NCBI GenBank assembly: GCA_910578505.1
Contig: CAJTPV010000001.1
Coordinates: forward strand, 62,001-126,000
Source: an uncultured Oscillospiraceae bacterium
GTDB taxonomy: Bacteria > Bacillota > Clostridia > Oscillospirales > Oscillospiraceae
Direction of reading: 5' to 3'
Length of the DNA stretch: 64,000 bases
Below are positions 1 through 8,054 of this stretch, piece after piece. A program made the translations under genes and the position numbers. Numbering within the stretch: the stretch's first letter is position 1; each line of letters starts with the position of its first letter. Below the pieces are notes generated by a model. It did not search any database. It was not told where the DNA came from and saw nothing but the letters and a program-made list of their open reading frames with translations.

Positions 1-1
1 G

Positions 2-310
2 CTGGCCCTGGGCATGGAGAACAGCCGCAAGGCCACGGCGGCCCAGTCGGCGGTGACCAACACCACCAACGAGCTGCTGCGCAAGAACGCGGAGATGCTG
101 AAGATGGGCACCGTGGCCACAGCCAGGGAGGCGGAGCGGAGCATCATTGACATCGAGACCCTCCAGCACACCAACCAGCAGCTCATCAGCACCCTGGACG
201 AGGTGATCCAGATCCAGAAGGAGGGGGCCCAGAAGCGCCGCCAGGCCGAGGTGGAGCTGGGCCGCATCGAGGGCGAGCTGAAGCAGAAGCTGATGGAGCT
301 GCGCTCCTGA
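2..310 (+). CDS. telA: TelA-family toxic anion resistance protein, C-terminal fragment
   Basis: This is the last ~102 codons of a gene cut by the left edge of the window. The visible part is entirely helical, with ETLQHTNQQLISTLDEV followed by a charged coiled-coil tail rich in Lys, Arg and Glu. That is the usual end of TelA/YceH-family cytoplasmic proteins, which are linked to tellurite and cell-envelope stress resistance although their biochemical role is not settled. The TPM-domain gene follows 46 bases downstream on the same strand, so the two are probably co-transcribed. The family assignment rests only on this C-terminal tail. Confidence 0.75.
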   Translation: MALGMENSRKATAAQSAVTNTTNELLRKNAEMLKMGTVATAREAERSIIDIETLQHTNQQLISTLDEVIQIQKEGAQKRRQAEVELGRIEGELKQKLMELRS

Positions 311-356
311 GGCGGGCGGTTGGACCCACCGGCTGCGCGAGAAGTGGAGGAGGCTT

Positions 357-1385
357 ATGAAATTACTCAAAAACAGGGGATTTGCCGTGGCCGTGCTGCT
401 TATGACAGTCGTGCTGTCCTCTCTGTACGGCCTGTCGAAAAGACCGGAGGCCGCGCTCCCCGGGCCGGAGCCGGGGCAGGCTGCAGATTTGGACACAAGC
501 CTGAGCACCGCCGCCTTTGCGCCCTATATTGTCGATGACGCGAATATCCTCTCCGCTGACACGGAAAAGCAGCTGAGCTTCTATAACGCCAACTGGGACA
601 GTCTGGGCGGCAGCATCCTGGCAGTTGTCACGGAAAAGAACGCCGGAGACATCGCAGACGCCGCCTGGGACTGGGCGGACAACATGGAGCTGGGGGAGAA
701 CGACGCCCTCCTGCTCATGGACCCGGCTGCGGTGGACAGCTATCTGCTCAGCTTCGGGACCTTTGCGGACCGCTTTGACGGCGGGGAGAGCACGTATCTG
801 GCCCAGTATCTCTATGAGGATTTCCAGGCGGAACAGTACGACGCGGGGGTCCTGGCGCTGTTTGAACAGATCCATGCCGGCCTGTTCCATACGGCAGGCG
901 GTGAGACGTCTGCGGCCTATGGCCGGGTGGATGGGCTGATCGTGCTGGGGGATGTGATCAACATTCTTATCCTGCTGCTGGTCCTGGTGTGCGTCTTTAC
1001 CTGGCTGGACCGCATGCGGTATGACCGCTGGAACCGGCGCTATGGCGCCATGGGCGTGCCGCCGGTGGTCTACCGCCCCATCCTGTGGTGGCACCGCCCC
1101 GGCAGCGCCTGGTACCGCATGCGCAGGAACCCGCCGCCTCCCCCGCCGCCCGGCAGGCCCGGCGGCAGACCCGGCAGCATCTTCCCGCCGCCCTACAGCC
1201 CCAACCCGCCCAGGCCCTCCGCGCCGAAGTATTCTCCGCCGCCCCGCACCGGCGGAGGGGGATTTGGCCGGGGCGGCGGCTTCAGAAACAGCTCCCCCGG
1301 CGGCGGCGGCTTTCACTCCCGCGGAGGAGGATTCCGGGGCAGTCCCCGCAGCGGCGGCGGCGGTTTCCGGGGGGGAAGGCGGTGA
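357..1385 (+). CDS. TPM-domain membrane protein with Gly/Pro-rich C-terminus
   Basis: A 342-residue protein with an N-terminal signal anchor (about residues 8-25). It then has an extracytoplasmic TPM domain (about 55-180; it opens with the typical YIVDDANILSADTEKQL and contains NDALLLMD), one membrane helix near 198-218 and a cytoplasmic tail. The tail is rich in Pro first and then in Gly-Gly-Gly/Phe repeats (about 255-342). TPM-domain proteins are often encoded beside TelA or LemA genes and are thought to act at the envelope; the domain's activity is uncertain. The start has a strong GGAGG seven bases upstream. The low-complexity tail is typical of this family rather than a frameshift, because GC and codon use do not change. 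Confidence 0.8.
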   Translation: MKLLKNRGFAVAVLLMTVVLSSLYGLSKRPEAALPGPEPGQAADLDTSLSTAAFAPYIVDDANILSADTEKQLSFYNANWDSLGGSILAVVTEKNAGDIADAAWDWADNMELGENDALLLMDPAAVDSYLLSFGTFADRFDGGESTYLAQYLYEDFQAEQYDAGVLALFEQIHAGLFHTAGGETSAAYGRVDGLIVLGDVINILILLLVLVCVFTWLDRMRYDRWNRRYGAMGVPPVVYRPILWWHRPGSAWYRMRRNPPPPPPPGRPGGRPGSIFPPPYSPNPPRPSAPKYSPPPRTGGGGFGRGGGFRNSSPGGGGFHSRGGGFRGSPRSGGGGFRGGRR

Positions 1386-1421
1386 GCCGTTCCGCTCACG
1401 CTTGGAAAGGAGGCATATCAT

Positions 1422-1646
1422 ATGGAAATCCTGTTGATTATGGTCACTGTGATGGTTGGGGGGATCCATGCTTTCAATCCATCCTTCTCCTATAAAGTTG
1501 AGGCAGCGCTCAACGAGCTGTTCCCCCTGAAAGAGTCGATTGGAAAGCCCACCAAGCTGAACCTGGCGCTTATACGGCTGCTGGGCGTTCTGCTCCTGGG
1601 CCTGGCTGTTTGGATGATATATTCGTTTTTGATTTCGCCGGTATAA
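1422..1646 (+). CDS. Small membrane protein, 74 aa
   Basis: A 74-residue protein with an N-terminal hydrophobic segment and a clear transmembrane helix near its end (LLGVLLLGLAVWMIYSF). AAAGGAGG lies seven bases before the ATG. It sits 36 bases after the TPM gene on the same strand and probably belongs to its transcription unit. I do not recognise a family; a role as an accessory membrane subunit of the TPM/TelA unit would be a guess. Confidence 0.65.
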   Translation: MEILLIMVTVMVGGIHAFNPSFSYKVEAALNELFPLKESIGKPTKLNLALIRLLGVLLLGLAVWMIYSFLISPV

Positions 1647-1702
1647 GCCGTATAGACAAAAAGAGGAACTGCCGTGCCTTCTGCAAAAAAAGAAATCTCC
1701 GG

Positions 1703-1733
1703 TGCAACCTTTTCCCTGTTCACAATCGTATAG
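1703..1733 (+). promoter_or_regulatory. Predicted ECF-type sigma promoter (autoregulation)
   Basis: TGCAACC (1703-1709) and CGTATAG (1727-1733) are 17 bases apart. This is the AAC-type -35 and CGT-type -10 pattern recognised by ECF sigma factors. It lies directly before the ECF gene, which suggests autoregulation. It places transcription start near 1740, after an upstream in-frame ATG at 1737. Confidence 0.6.
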
Positions 1734-1772
1734 CTTATGAAGGGCCCTTCAATAAGAAACGGGAGCGATTCC

Positions 1773-2255
1773 ATGAGACTATCAGTGGACGAGACATTCC
1801 AGAAATACGGGGACCGGATTTTTTCGGCTGCGTTCAGCGTGTGCCGGAACCGGGCCGATGCCGACGACGTCGTGCAGGACACCCTGCTCCGCTACTACTC
1901 GCTCAGCAAGGACTATGCGAGCGAGGCGCATCTCAAGGCGTGGCTGATCCGGGTGGCGGTCAACCGGGCGAAGGATATCACATCCTCTTTCTGGCGGAAG
2001 CATCAGGTCGAGTGGGAGGATTACATGAACGAGCTGGCCTTCGAAGAGCCGGAGGACGGACGGCTGTTTGAGGCCGTCATGCGCCTGCCGGAGAAGTACC
2101 GGACAGTGATCCACCTGTTCTACTATGAGGACTACGCCGTTGAGGAGATTGCGGGCATCCTGCGCCGCCCCTGCGGAACGGTCAAGAGCCAGCTGAACAG
2201 GGGGAGGAAGCTCCTGAAACATATGCTGCAGGAGGGATGGAACGATGACGAATAA
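1773..2255 (+). CDS. ECF-family RNA polymerase sigma factor
   Basis: A 160-residue sigma-70-family protein. Region 2 (VDETFQKYGDRIFSAAFSV, then ADADDVVQDTLLRYY) binds core polymerase and the -10 element. Region 4 (LPEKYRTVIHLFYYEDYAVEEIAGIL, followed by GTVKSQLNRGRKLLK) is the -35-binding helix-turn-helix. I chose ATG 1773 because GGGAG lies six bases upstream and because the predicted ECF promoter would start transcription after the alternative ATG at 1737. It overlaps the next gene by 11 bases, the usual sigma/anti-sigma coupling. Confidence 0.9.
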   Translation: MRLSVDETFQKYGDRIFSAAFSVCRNRADADDVVQDTLLRYYSLSKDYASEAHLKAWLIRVAVNRAKDITSSFWRKHQVEWEDYMNELAFEEPEDGRLFEAVMRLPEKYRTVIHLFYYEDYAVEEIAGILRRPCGTVKSQLNRGRKLLKHMLQEGWNDDE

Positions 2256-2847
2256 ACAGCGGTATCAAAGGACGTTTTCTGCGCTTCATGCCTCTGAGGA
2301 CAATCTTTGGGAGGTAAAAGCCATGAAACACACAAGGAGACTTTATATGCCCCGGCTGGCGGCCGCCTGCGCGGCGGCGGTGCTGACGATGGGGCTGGCT
2401 TCCGCGGCCTATGCCGCGGATGTGGGCGGCATTCAGCGCAGCATCCAGATTTGGGTGAACGGCGACCAGACCGACGCGGTGCTGGACGTCCGGGACAGCA
2501 GCTACACGGTCACGTATCAGGACCAGGACGGCGTTTCCCATGAATTCGGCGGCGGCGGCGTGGCCTTTAACAGCGACGGAAGCGAGCGCCCCCTCACAGA
2601 AGAGGAGATTATGGACCACCTGGATTCGCCGGATGTGCAGTACAGGGATGACGGCTCCGTCTGGGTCTGTTACCGCGGCGGGGAAACGGAGATCACCGGC
2701 CAGTTTGACGAGGACGGCGTGTGCTATGTCCAGCTCAGGACCGGCGGCGGCAGCCTCTATCTGACGGTAAAATACCAGGGGGGCTTCGCGTCCAGCCCCC
2801 ACAGCTATGTCTCGCCCAGGTCCTTCAACACCGGGACAGATGAATAA
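2245..2847 (+). CDS. Membrane-anchored partner (putative anti-sigma) of the ECF factor
   Basis: A 200-residue protein that starts inside the end of the sigma gene. It has a short cytoplasmic N-terminus (MTNKQRYQRTFSALHAS, resembling the start of many clostridial ECF-partner proteins), one membrane helix or signal segment (about 36-58) and an extracytoplasmic beta-rich domain of about 140 residues. Translational coupling to the sigma factor and this topology suggest that it holds the sigma factor inactive at the membrane until an external signal arrives. The external ligand cannot be read from the sequence. Confidence 0.7.
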   Translation: MTNKQRYQRTFSALHASEDNLWEVKAMKHTRRLYMPRLAAACAAAVLTMGLASAAYAADVGGIQRSIQIWVNGDQTDAVLDVRDSSYTVTYQDQDGVSHEFGGGGVAFNSDGSERPLTEEEIMDHLDSPDVQYRDDGSVWVCYRGGETEITGQFDEDGVCYVQLRTGGGSLYLTVKYQGGFASSPHSYVSPRSFNTGTDE

Positions 2848-2859
2848 CCTCCATGTGAA

Positions 2860-2887
2860 ACGGGAGGCCCCGCCTGGGGCCTCCCGT
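2860..2887. terminator. Bidirectional hairpin terminator
   Basis: A perfect 12-bp stem (ACGGGAGGCCCC / GGGGCCTCCCGT) with a 4-base loop lies between the convergent anti-sigma gene and hybrid kinase gene. A pyrimidine-rich CCTTTCTCTTT follows on the plus strand. Confidence 0.75.
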
Positions 2888-2899
2888 CAGCCTTTCTCT

Positions 2900-5800
2900 T
2901 TACTTCAGTATCTCCTCCACCGTTTCCAGCAGCTTCTCGATATTGATGGGTTTGGCCACATGGCCGTTCATCCCGGCCCGCAGGGCCTCCTGCTTATCCT
3001 CCTCAAAGGCGTTGGCGGTCATGGCCAGGATGGGGATGTTGGCCAGCTCCCGGTTTTCCAGCTTCCGGATCAGCTTGGTGGCCTCATAGCCGTTCATCAC
3101 CGGCATCTGCACATCCATCAGCACCAGCTGATAGTACCCCGGCTGGGAGCGCTCCACCATCTCCACTGCGCTCTGCCCGTTCTCCGCCGTCTCCACAGTG
3201 AAGCCGGCCTCCTCCAAAATCGCGGTGGCGATCTCCTGGTTCAGCTCGTTGTCCTCCGCCAGCAGGATGCGCCCTGTGCCGAAATAGGAGGGCGTCTGGC
3301 TGTTCTCGTCCGGCTCCTCCTCTGCGTTTACCACGCTCAGCAGGCAGCTTTGCAGCTCCGACAGGAACAGGGGCTTGCTGCAGAAGGCGGTGACCCCCGC
3401 CTCCCGGGCCTCCTCCTCGATGTCCGACCAGTCGTAGGCGGTGAGCACAATGATGGGCGCCTGCCCGCCGGTCTCCTTGCGGATGCGCCGGGCCACCTCG
3501 ATGCCGTTCATATCCGGCAGCAGCCAGTCGATGATGTACACGCTGTACAGGTCCCCCCGGGTCACCGCCTGGTGGGTCCGTAGCACCGCCTCCTTGCCGG
3601 AGAGGGTCCACTCCGCCCACATGCCAATCTGCTGGAGCATGCAGGAGACGCTGTCGCAGGTGTTGTAGTCGTCGTCCACCACCAGGGCCCGGCAGTTTTT
3701 CAGCTCCGGGATGGCCGGGGACGCCTTCTCCTGGGTGCTCAGGCGGAAGGGGATATCCACTATGAACTCCGTCCCCACGCCCTGCCGGCTCTTGACAAGA
3801 ATGGTCCCGTTCATCATCTCCACAATGTTCTTGGTGATAGCCATGCCCAGGCCGGTGCCCTGGATGCCGCTGGTGGTGGAGTTGCGCTCCCGCTCAAAGG
3901 GCTCGAAGATATGGGAGACAAAGTCCTCGCTCATGCCGATGCCCGTGTCCTTGATGACGAATTCAAAGTTGGCAAAGCCCGCCGCCGCCCCCGGCTTCTC
4001 GATGACCCTCAGGCTGACCACGCCCCCCGCCGGGGTGTACTTGATGGAGTTGCTCAGCAGGTTCAGCAGGATCTGGTTCAGCCGCAGGCGGTCGCAGAAG
4101 ATGTCCTCATGGCCCACGTCCACCGCGTCCATATACAGCTCCATCTGCTTGGCGTGGATGTCCGCCTGCACGATGTTGCGCAGGCCGTGGAGAATATCCG
4201 GCAGGGTGCAGGGCTTCTCCTCCAGGGTGATCTTGCCGCTCTCAATCCGGCTCATATCCAGCACGTCGTTGATGAGGCTGAGCAGATGGTTGCTGGAGGT
4301 CATGATCTTTTTCAGATAGCCCTCCACCTGCTCCTTCTGCTCAATGTGGGTGGTGGCCAGGGCGGTAAAGCCGATGATGGCGTTCATGGGCGTGCGGATG
4401 TCGTGGGACATGTTGCTCAGGAACACGCTCTTGGCCTTGCTGGCCCGGTTGGCCTGGGCCAGGGCGTCCTCCAGGAGCATCTTTTTCTCCATCTCCTTGC
4501 GGGTCTCGTTGTCCACGTTGCGAAAGCCCAGCACCACCCGGCGGCTCTTTGTCCACTCCCCGGTGCGCACCACCTTCATCTGGAAAAACCGCAGCTCGTC
4601 GCCGCACATGGTCCGGTAGTTGACATAGAAGATCCTCTTGTCCTGCAGCTCCTCCAGCAGGAAGTGCCGGGACACCACCTGGCGCATCAGATCCAGGTCC
4701 TCCGAGTAGACGCAGCAGTCTATGTACCGCCCCAGGCACTCCTCCATCACCAGCTGGCGGCTGTCAAAGATGTCCTCCAGCACGTCGTACGGGCAGTCGT
4801 GGACCCGCAGGGACCCGCCCAGGCCGGTGTTCAAATCAAAATAGCACACCAGGTTGTAGTCCGTGCTCAGGGCCTGGACCAGCTCCATCTGGCGGCGCTG
4901 CTCATCCATGCGCTCCCGCTGCTGCTGGAGCTTCTGGGCGGTGCAGTCCAGCAGGAAGCGCTGGTAGAACAGCTCCCCGTTTTCCTCGATGAGCTTGACG
5001 TTGCCCATGACGTGGAGGGTAGCGCCGCTCTTGTGGCGCACAACGTACTCCAGGCTGACGCTGTCCCCCACCTTGGTCAGGGACTGGATGCAGCTGCGCA
5101 GCCGGGACTTATCCTCGTCCAGCACCGTAGAGGCCACCGTGTCGAAGCCGTCCTCAATCATCTCCTCCATGGAGCCGTAGCCCAGGATCTGGAGGGCCGC
5201 CCGGTTGATGCGGATGATCCGGGACCCGTCCAGGGTGTGGCACATGACGCCGCAGTCCATGGTGGTAAAGAGGGCCTCCAGCTCCCGGCTCTTGCGGATG
5301 ATCTCCGCCTCATAGGCCCGCTCCTGGGTCACGTCGATGGCTACGCCCACAGTGCCCATGACGCTGCCGTCCAGGTCGTAGAGGGGGGATTTATAGGTGG
5401 TCAGCAGCCGGGTACCCTCGCCGGTCTGGACCACCTCCTCGGACACGCAGGTGGCGCGCTTTTCCATCACCTGGCGCTCCGACTCGATGCAGGCGGGGTC
5501 GTCCTGCTCCACGTCCCAGATATAGGCGTGCCCCCGCCCCTCCACCTGCTCCTTGGTCTTGTTGACTGTCCGGCAGAAGCTGTCGTTCACCTTCTCGTGG
5601 ATGCCGTCCTTGGTCTTGTACCAGACCAGGTTGGGCACGCTGTTGATGGTGGCCTCCAGATAGTGGCTGGTCTGCCAGAGCTCGGCGGCCTGCTTGCGGC
5701 GCTGCTGCCAGCGCCGGAAGCGGAAGCGCAGCTCCTTTTCCGACAGGGGCGTGGTCCAAATATCGCAGAGCATGGACAGGGGCAGGTGGGCGGTCTGCTC

Positions 5801-6049
5801 CTTGCCGCCCAGGACGATCAGCTCCGCATCCTGCTTTTTGCAGCCCAGCAGCTCCGCCGTCATTTCCTCCGACTCCCCCGCCGACAGATCGGCCAGGATC
5901 AGGTCCGCCTGCGCCGCCAGGGCATGATCCGGCGCGCCGCTGGCTGAAAAGGAGTGGGTAAATCCCTCCAGCGGCGCCATCGCCTGGATGGTATCCTGCA
6001 GCTCCGGTTGACAGCCGGCAAAATATATCGTCAGATGACAGTGGTACAT
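2900..6049 (-). CDS. Soluble hybrid sensor histidine kinase, PAS-HisKA-HATPase-REC-REC
   Basis: A 1049-residue protein with no membrane segment. Residues 1-115 form a receiver-like sensor domain with no obvious phospho-acceptor motif. PAS domains follow at about 130-245 (VPNLVWYKTKDG) and 255-370, with a further PAS-like stretch at 395-515. The dimerisation/phospho-acceptor helix has H549 in SHDIRTPMN. The ATPase carries N-box LLSNSIKYTPAGG and G-boxes DTGIGM and GTGLGMAI (about 650-770). Two receiver domains follow, with acceptor residues D841 (YIIDWLLPD) and D979 (LVLMDVQMP). It is therefore a multi-step phosphorelay kinase sensing an intracellular cue. No output regulator is adjacent, so it may signal in trans. 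GGGGG precedes the ATG. Confidence 0.92.
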   Translation of the reverse strand: MYHCHLTIYFAGCQPELQDTIQAMAPLEGFTHSFSASGAPDHALAAQADLILADLSAGESEEMTAELLGCKKQDAELIVLGGKEQTAHLPLSMLCDIWTTPLSEKELRFRFRRWQQRRKQAAELWQTSHYLEATINSVPNLVWYKTKDGIHEKVNDSFCRTVNKTKEQVEGRGHAYIWDVEQDDPACIESERQVMEKRATCVSEEVVQTGEGTRLLTTYKSPLYDLDGSVMGTVGVAIDVTQERAYEAEIIRKSRELEALFTTMDCGVMCHTLDGSRIIRINRAALQILGYGSMEEMIEDGFDTVASTVLDEDKSRLRSCIQSLTKVGDSVSLEYVVRHKSGATLHVMGNVKLIEENGELFYQRFLLDCTAQKLQQQRERMDEQRRQMELVQALSTDYNLVCYFDLNTGLGGSLRVHDCPYDVLEDIFDSRQLVMEECLGRYIDCCVYSEDLDLMRQVVSRHFLLEELQDKRIFYVNYRTMCGDELRFFQMKVVRTGEWTKSRRVVLGFRNVDNETRKEMEKKMLLEDALAQANRASKAKSVFLSNMSHDIRTPMNAIIGFTALATTHIEQKEQVEGYLKKIMTSSNHLLSLINDVLDMSRIESGKITLEEKPCTLPDILHGLRNIVQADIHAKQMELYMDAVDVGHEDIFCDRLRLNQILLNLLSNSIKYTPAGGVVSLRVIEKPGAAAGFANFEFVIKDTGIGMSEDFVSHIFEPFERERNSTTSGIQGTGLGMAITKNIVEMMNGTILVKSRQGVGTEFIVDIPFRLSTQEKASPAIPELKNCRALVVDDDYNTCDSVSCMLQQIGMWAEWTLSGKEAVLRTHQAVTRGDLYSVYIIDWLLPDMNGIEVARRIRKETGGQAPIIVLTAYDWSDIEEEAREAGVTAFCSKPLFLSELQSCLLSVVNAEEEPDENSQTPSYFGTGRILLAEDNELNQEIATAILEEAGFTVETAENGQSAVEMVERSQPGYYQLVLMDVQMPVMNGYEATKLIRKLENRELANIPILAMTANAFEEDKQEALRAGMNGHVAKPINIEKLLETVEEILK

Positions 6050-6102
6050 ATCAGGTTTCCCCCAATCTCTTCCGGGTGGTTCTCTTTTATTTTATTTATT
6101 AT

Positions 6103-6131
6103 ATTTTAACGGGCATTGGGCCGGATGTCAA
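6103..6131 (-). promoter_or_regulatory. Sigma-A-type promoter of the hybrid kinase gene
   Basis: Read on the minus strand, TTGACA (6126-6131), a 17-base spacer and TAAAAT (6103-6108) lie about 55 bases before the start codon, inside an AT-rich patch. Confidence 0.65.
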
Positions 6132-6219
6132 CAGGTTCATGCATTTTCTTCGCCGCCAGACAGGGAAAGAGACCGACGCCGCATATGGCCGCGCCGGCCT
6201 GTGCTATGTATTTTTCCGG

Positions 6220-7200
6220 TCAGGACCCTTTTTTGCCTTTGGGACTGTCTTTGACGGCGGGCTCCTCCGCCTCTTCGGACCGCTCCAGCTTCCACCGGGA
6301 GTCCTTGATGGTCAGGGTGCGCTGCTTTTTCTTGTCCCCGTGGAGCTGCTTCTTCACCGCCTTGCCGGTGGGCGTGGCCGCCAGGCCGCCCAGGGCGGTC
6401 TCCCGGAATTCCACCGGCAGGCGGCGGCCCACCTCGCCCATGGCGTCGATGACCTCGTCCACGGGGATCCGGCTCTCAATGCCCGCCAGGGCCATGTCCG
6501 CCGCGGCGATGGCGTTCACCGCGCCGATGACGTTGCGCTTCACGCACGGCACCTCCACCAGCCCCGCCACCGGGTCGCACACCAGGCCCATCAGATTCTT
6601 CAGGGCCATGGCCACCGCGTGGCACATCTGCTCGCCGGCGCCCCTGCGCAGATACACCAGCGCCCCCGCGGCCATGGCGGACGCGCTGCCGATCTCCGCC
6701 TGACAGCCGCCGGCCGCGCCGGAGATACAGGCCCGGTAGGCAATCACCGCGCCGATGCCGCTGGCGGTAAAGAGGGCCTCCAGCATCTGGTCCTCCGACA
6801 GGTTGTCCCGCCAGTAGAGGGGGATCAGCACCGCCGGCAGCACGCCGCAGGCCCCGGCGGTGGGGGCTGCCACGATCCGGCGCATGCAGGCGTTGCTCTC
6901 GCCCATGGACAGGGCCTCCGCAATCACCTGGGCGGTAAACTCCCCGCCGATGGGGTTGGCGCCGGCGTACTCCCGCATCAGCTTCCCCTGGCCGCCCACC
7001 AGGCCGCTGACGCTGCGCCGCTCCCCGGTGTACAGCTCCGACGCCTCCCGCATGGCGTGCCACGCCTCGGCCATCTTCCCCAGGGATTCCATCCGGGATA
7101 CGCCCCGGTTCTTCATGTCCGTCTCCAGCACGATCTCCCAGAACGCCTTGCCCTCCTGCCGGGCAGCGGACAAAATATCCTTCATCGAATCAAGATTCAT
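6220..7200 (-). CDS. sdaAA: L-serine ammonia-lyase (dehydratase), iron-sulfur alpha subunit
   Basis: This subunit converts L-serine to pyruvate and ammonia using an oxygen-sensitive [4Fe-4S] cluster, together with the beta subunit. Conserved Cys motifs are visible: APTAGACG (C118), GGCQAE (C166), VCDP (C208) and VPC (C219). The last three match the usual cluster ligands. The 326-residue protein is longer than most (about 290), because after GLAATPTGKAV it carries a charged Lys/Glu-rich tail of about 40 residues with no recognisable domain. It lies 57 bases downstream of the beta-subunit gene in one operon. Confidence 0.93.
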   Translation of the reverse strand: MNLDSMKDILSAARQEGKAFWEIVLETDMKNRGVSRMESLGKMAEAWHAMREASELYTGERRSVSGLVGGQGKLMREYAGANPIGGEFTAQVIAEALSMGESNACMRRIVAAPTAGACGVLPAVLIPLYWRDNLSEDQMLEALFTASGIGAVIAYRACISGAAGGCQAEIGSASAMAAGALVYLRRGAGEQMCHAVAMALKNLMGLVCDPVAGLVEVPCVKRNVIGAVNAIAAADMALAGIESRIPVDEVIDAMGEVGRRLPVEFRETALGGLAATPTGKAVKKQLHGDKKKQRTLTIKDSRWKLERSEEAEEPAVKDSPKGKKGS

Positions 7201-7257
7201 CTGATACCAATCTCCTATTCCGCAAAATTCTGTTACGTGGGGCGCGCAGACATGGGC

Positions 7258-7920
7258 CTACTCCTTCTTATAGTGGATCACCTGCAGAATGCCCGGCTGC
7301 CGCTCGATGAGCTGCACGATGAAATCGGGAATCGGGTCGTCGGTCTCCAGGATCATCATGACATTGCTGCCCTTGCTGCTGCGGCTCATGTTCATGCTGG
7401 CCACGTTGACCCCCGCCAGACTCAGCGCCGTGCTCACGTCGGCCAGACTGCCCCGGTTGTCCATGTTCTGGATAATCAGGGTGTGGTAGTCGCCGGTAAA
7501 GTTCACCTCCACCCCGTCCAGCTTGGTGACCAGGATGCGGCCCCCGCCGGTGGAGCAGGCCTGCATGTTCAGGCGGCGGTCCGCCCGGCCCACCAGCTCC
7601 ATTTTGACGCTGTTGGGGTGGGCGTCCCGCAGGTCCTCCTCGTCAAAGGTGAACTTCAGGCCCCGTTCCGCCGCGATGTCGAAGCTGATGGGGATGTCCA
7701 GGTCGTCGGGGGCCATGCCCAGCAGACCGGCGATGAGGGCCTTGTCCGTGCCGTGGCCCACGCCGGTGGTCGCAAAGGAGCCGTGGAGATGAAGGGCCGC
7801 CTTCACCGGCTCGTCCCCCAGGAGGGTCCGGGCCATGCGGCCGATGCGCACCGCGCCGGCGGTGTGGGAGCTGGAGGGTCCGACCATGATGGGACCCATG
7901 ATGTCAAAGATGTCAATCAT
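7258..7920 (-). CDS. sdaAB: L-serine ammonia-lyase (dehydratase), beta subunit
   Basis: A 220-residue regulatory and structural subunit of the two-chain serine dehydratase. The N-terminal domain carries the conserved IMGPIMVGPSSSHTAGAVRIG. The C-terminal ACT domain (about 145-220, starting DYHTLIIQNMDNRGSLADV) is the usual amino-acid-binding module. It is first in the operon, with AAAGGA ten bases before the ATG and a well-formed promoter about 35 bases further up. The operon suggests serine fermentation to pyruvate. Confidence 0.93.
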   Translation of the reverse strand: MIDIFDIMGPIMVGPSSSHTAGAVRIGRMARTLLGDEPVKAALHLHGSFATTGVGHGTDKALIAGLLGMAPDDLDIPISFDIAAERGLKFTFDEEDLRDAHPNSVKMELVGRADRRLNMQACSTGGGRILVTKLDGVEVNFTGDYHTLIIQNMDNRGSLADVSTALSLAGVNVASMNMSRSSKGSNVMMILETDDPIPDFIVQLIERQPGILQVIHYKKE

Positions 7921-7953
7921 GACTGGCGGTTCCTTTCTCTGATTGATAGGGAT

Positions 7954-7982
7954 ATCATATCAATTTGCGCCAGATTAGTCAA
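7954..7982 (-). promoter_or_regulatory. Promoter of the sdaAB-sdaAA operon
   Basis: On the minus strand, TTGACT (7977-7982), 17 bases, then TATGAT (7954-7959), about 35 bases before the sdaAB start codon. Confidence 0.7.
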
Positions 7983-8054
7983 CGGCTTTTCCTAATTTTC
8001 CGGTAGGTTTTCAGAGAGAAATTCCCGCCGGCCCTCCGCCCGGGGCGGGGGATT

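Noticed and set aside
1737..1772. Upstream ATG of the first ECF sigma gene
   Set aside because: It overlaps the expected transcription start of the ECF promoter and has no ribosome site; ATG 1773 fits better.
3911..5947. 678-codon plus-strand frame opposite the hybrid kinase
   Set aside because: Shadow frame; the kinase motifs on the minus strand account for the sequence.
6076..7995. 639-codon plus-strand frame opposite sdaAA/sdaAB
   Set aside because: Shadow frame over two conserved genes and their promoter.
8030..8052. GC-rich inverted repeat after the FtsX permease
   Set aside because: The stem is short and overlaps alternative pairings, with no T run, so I do not call it a terminator.
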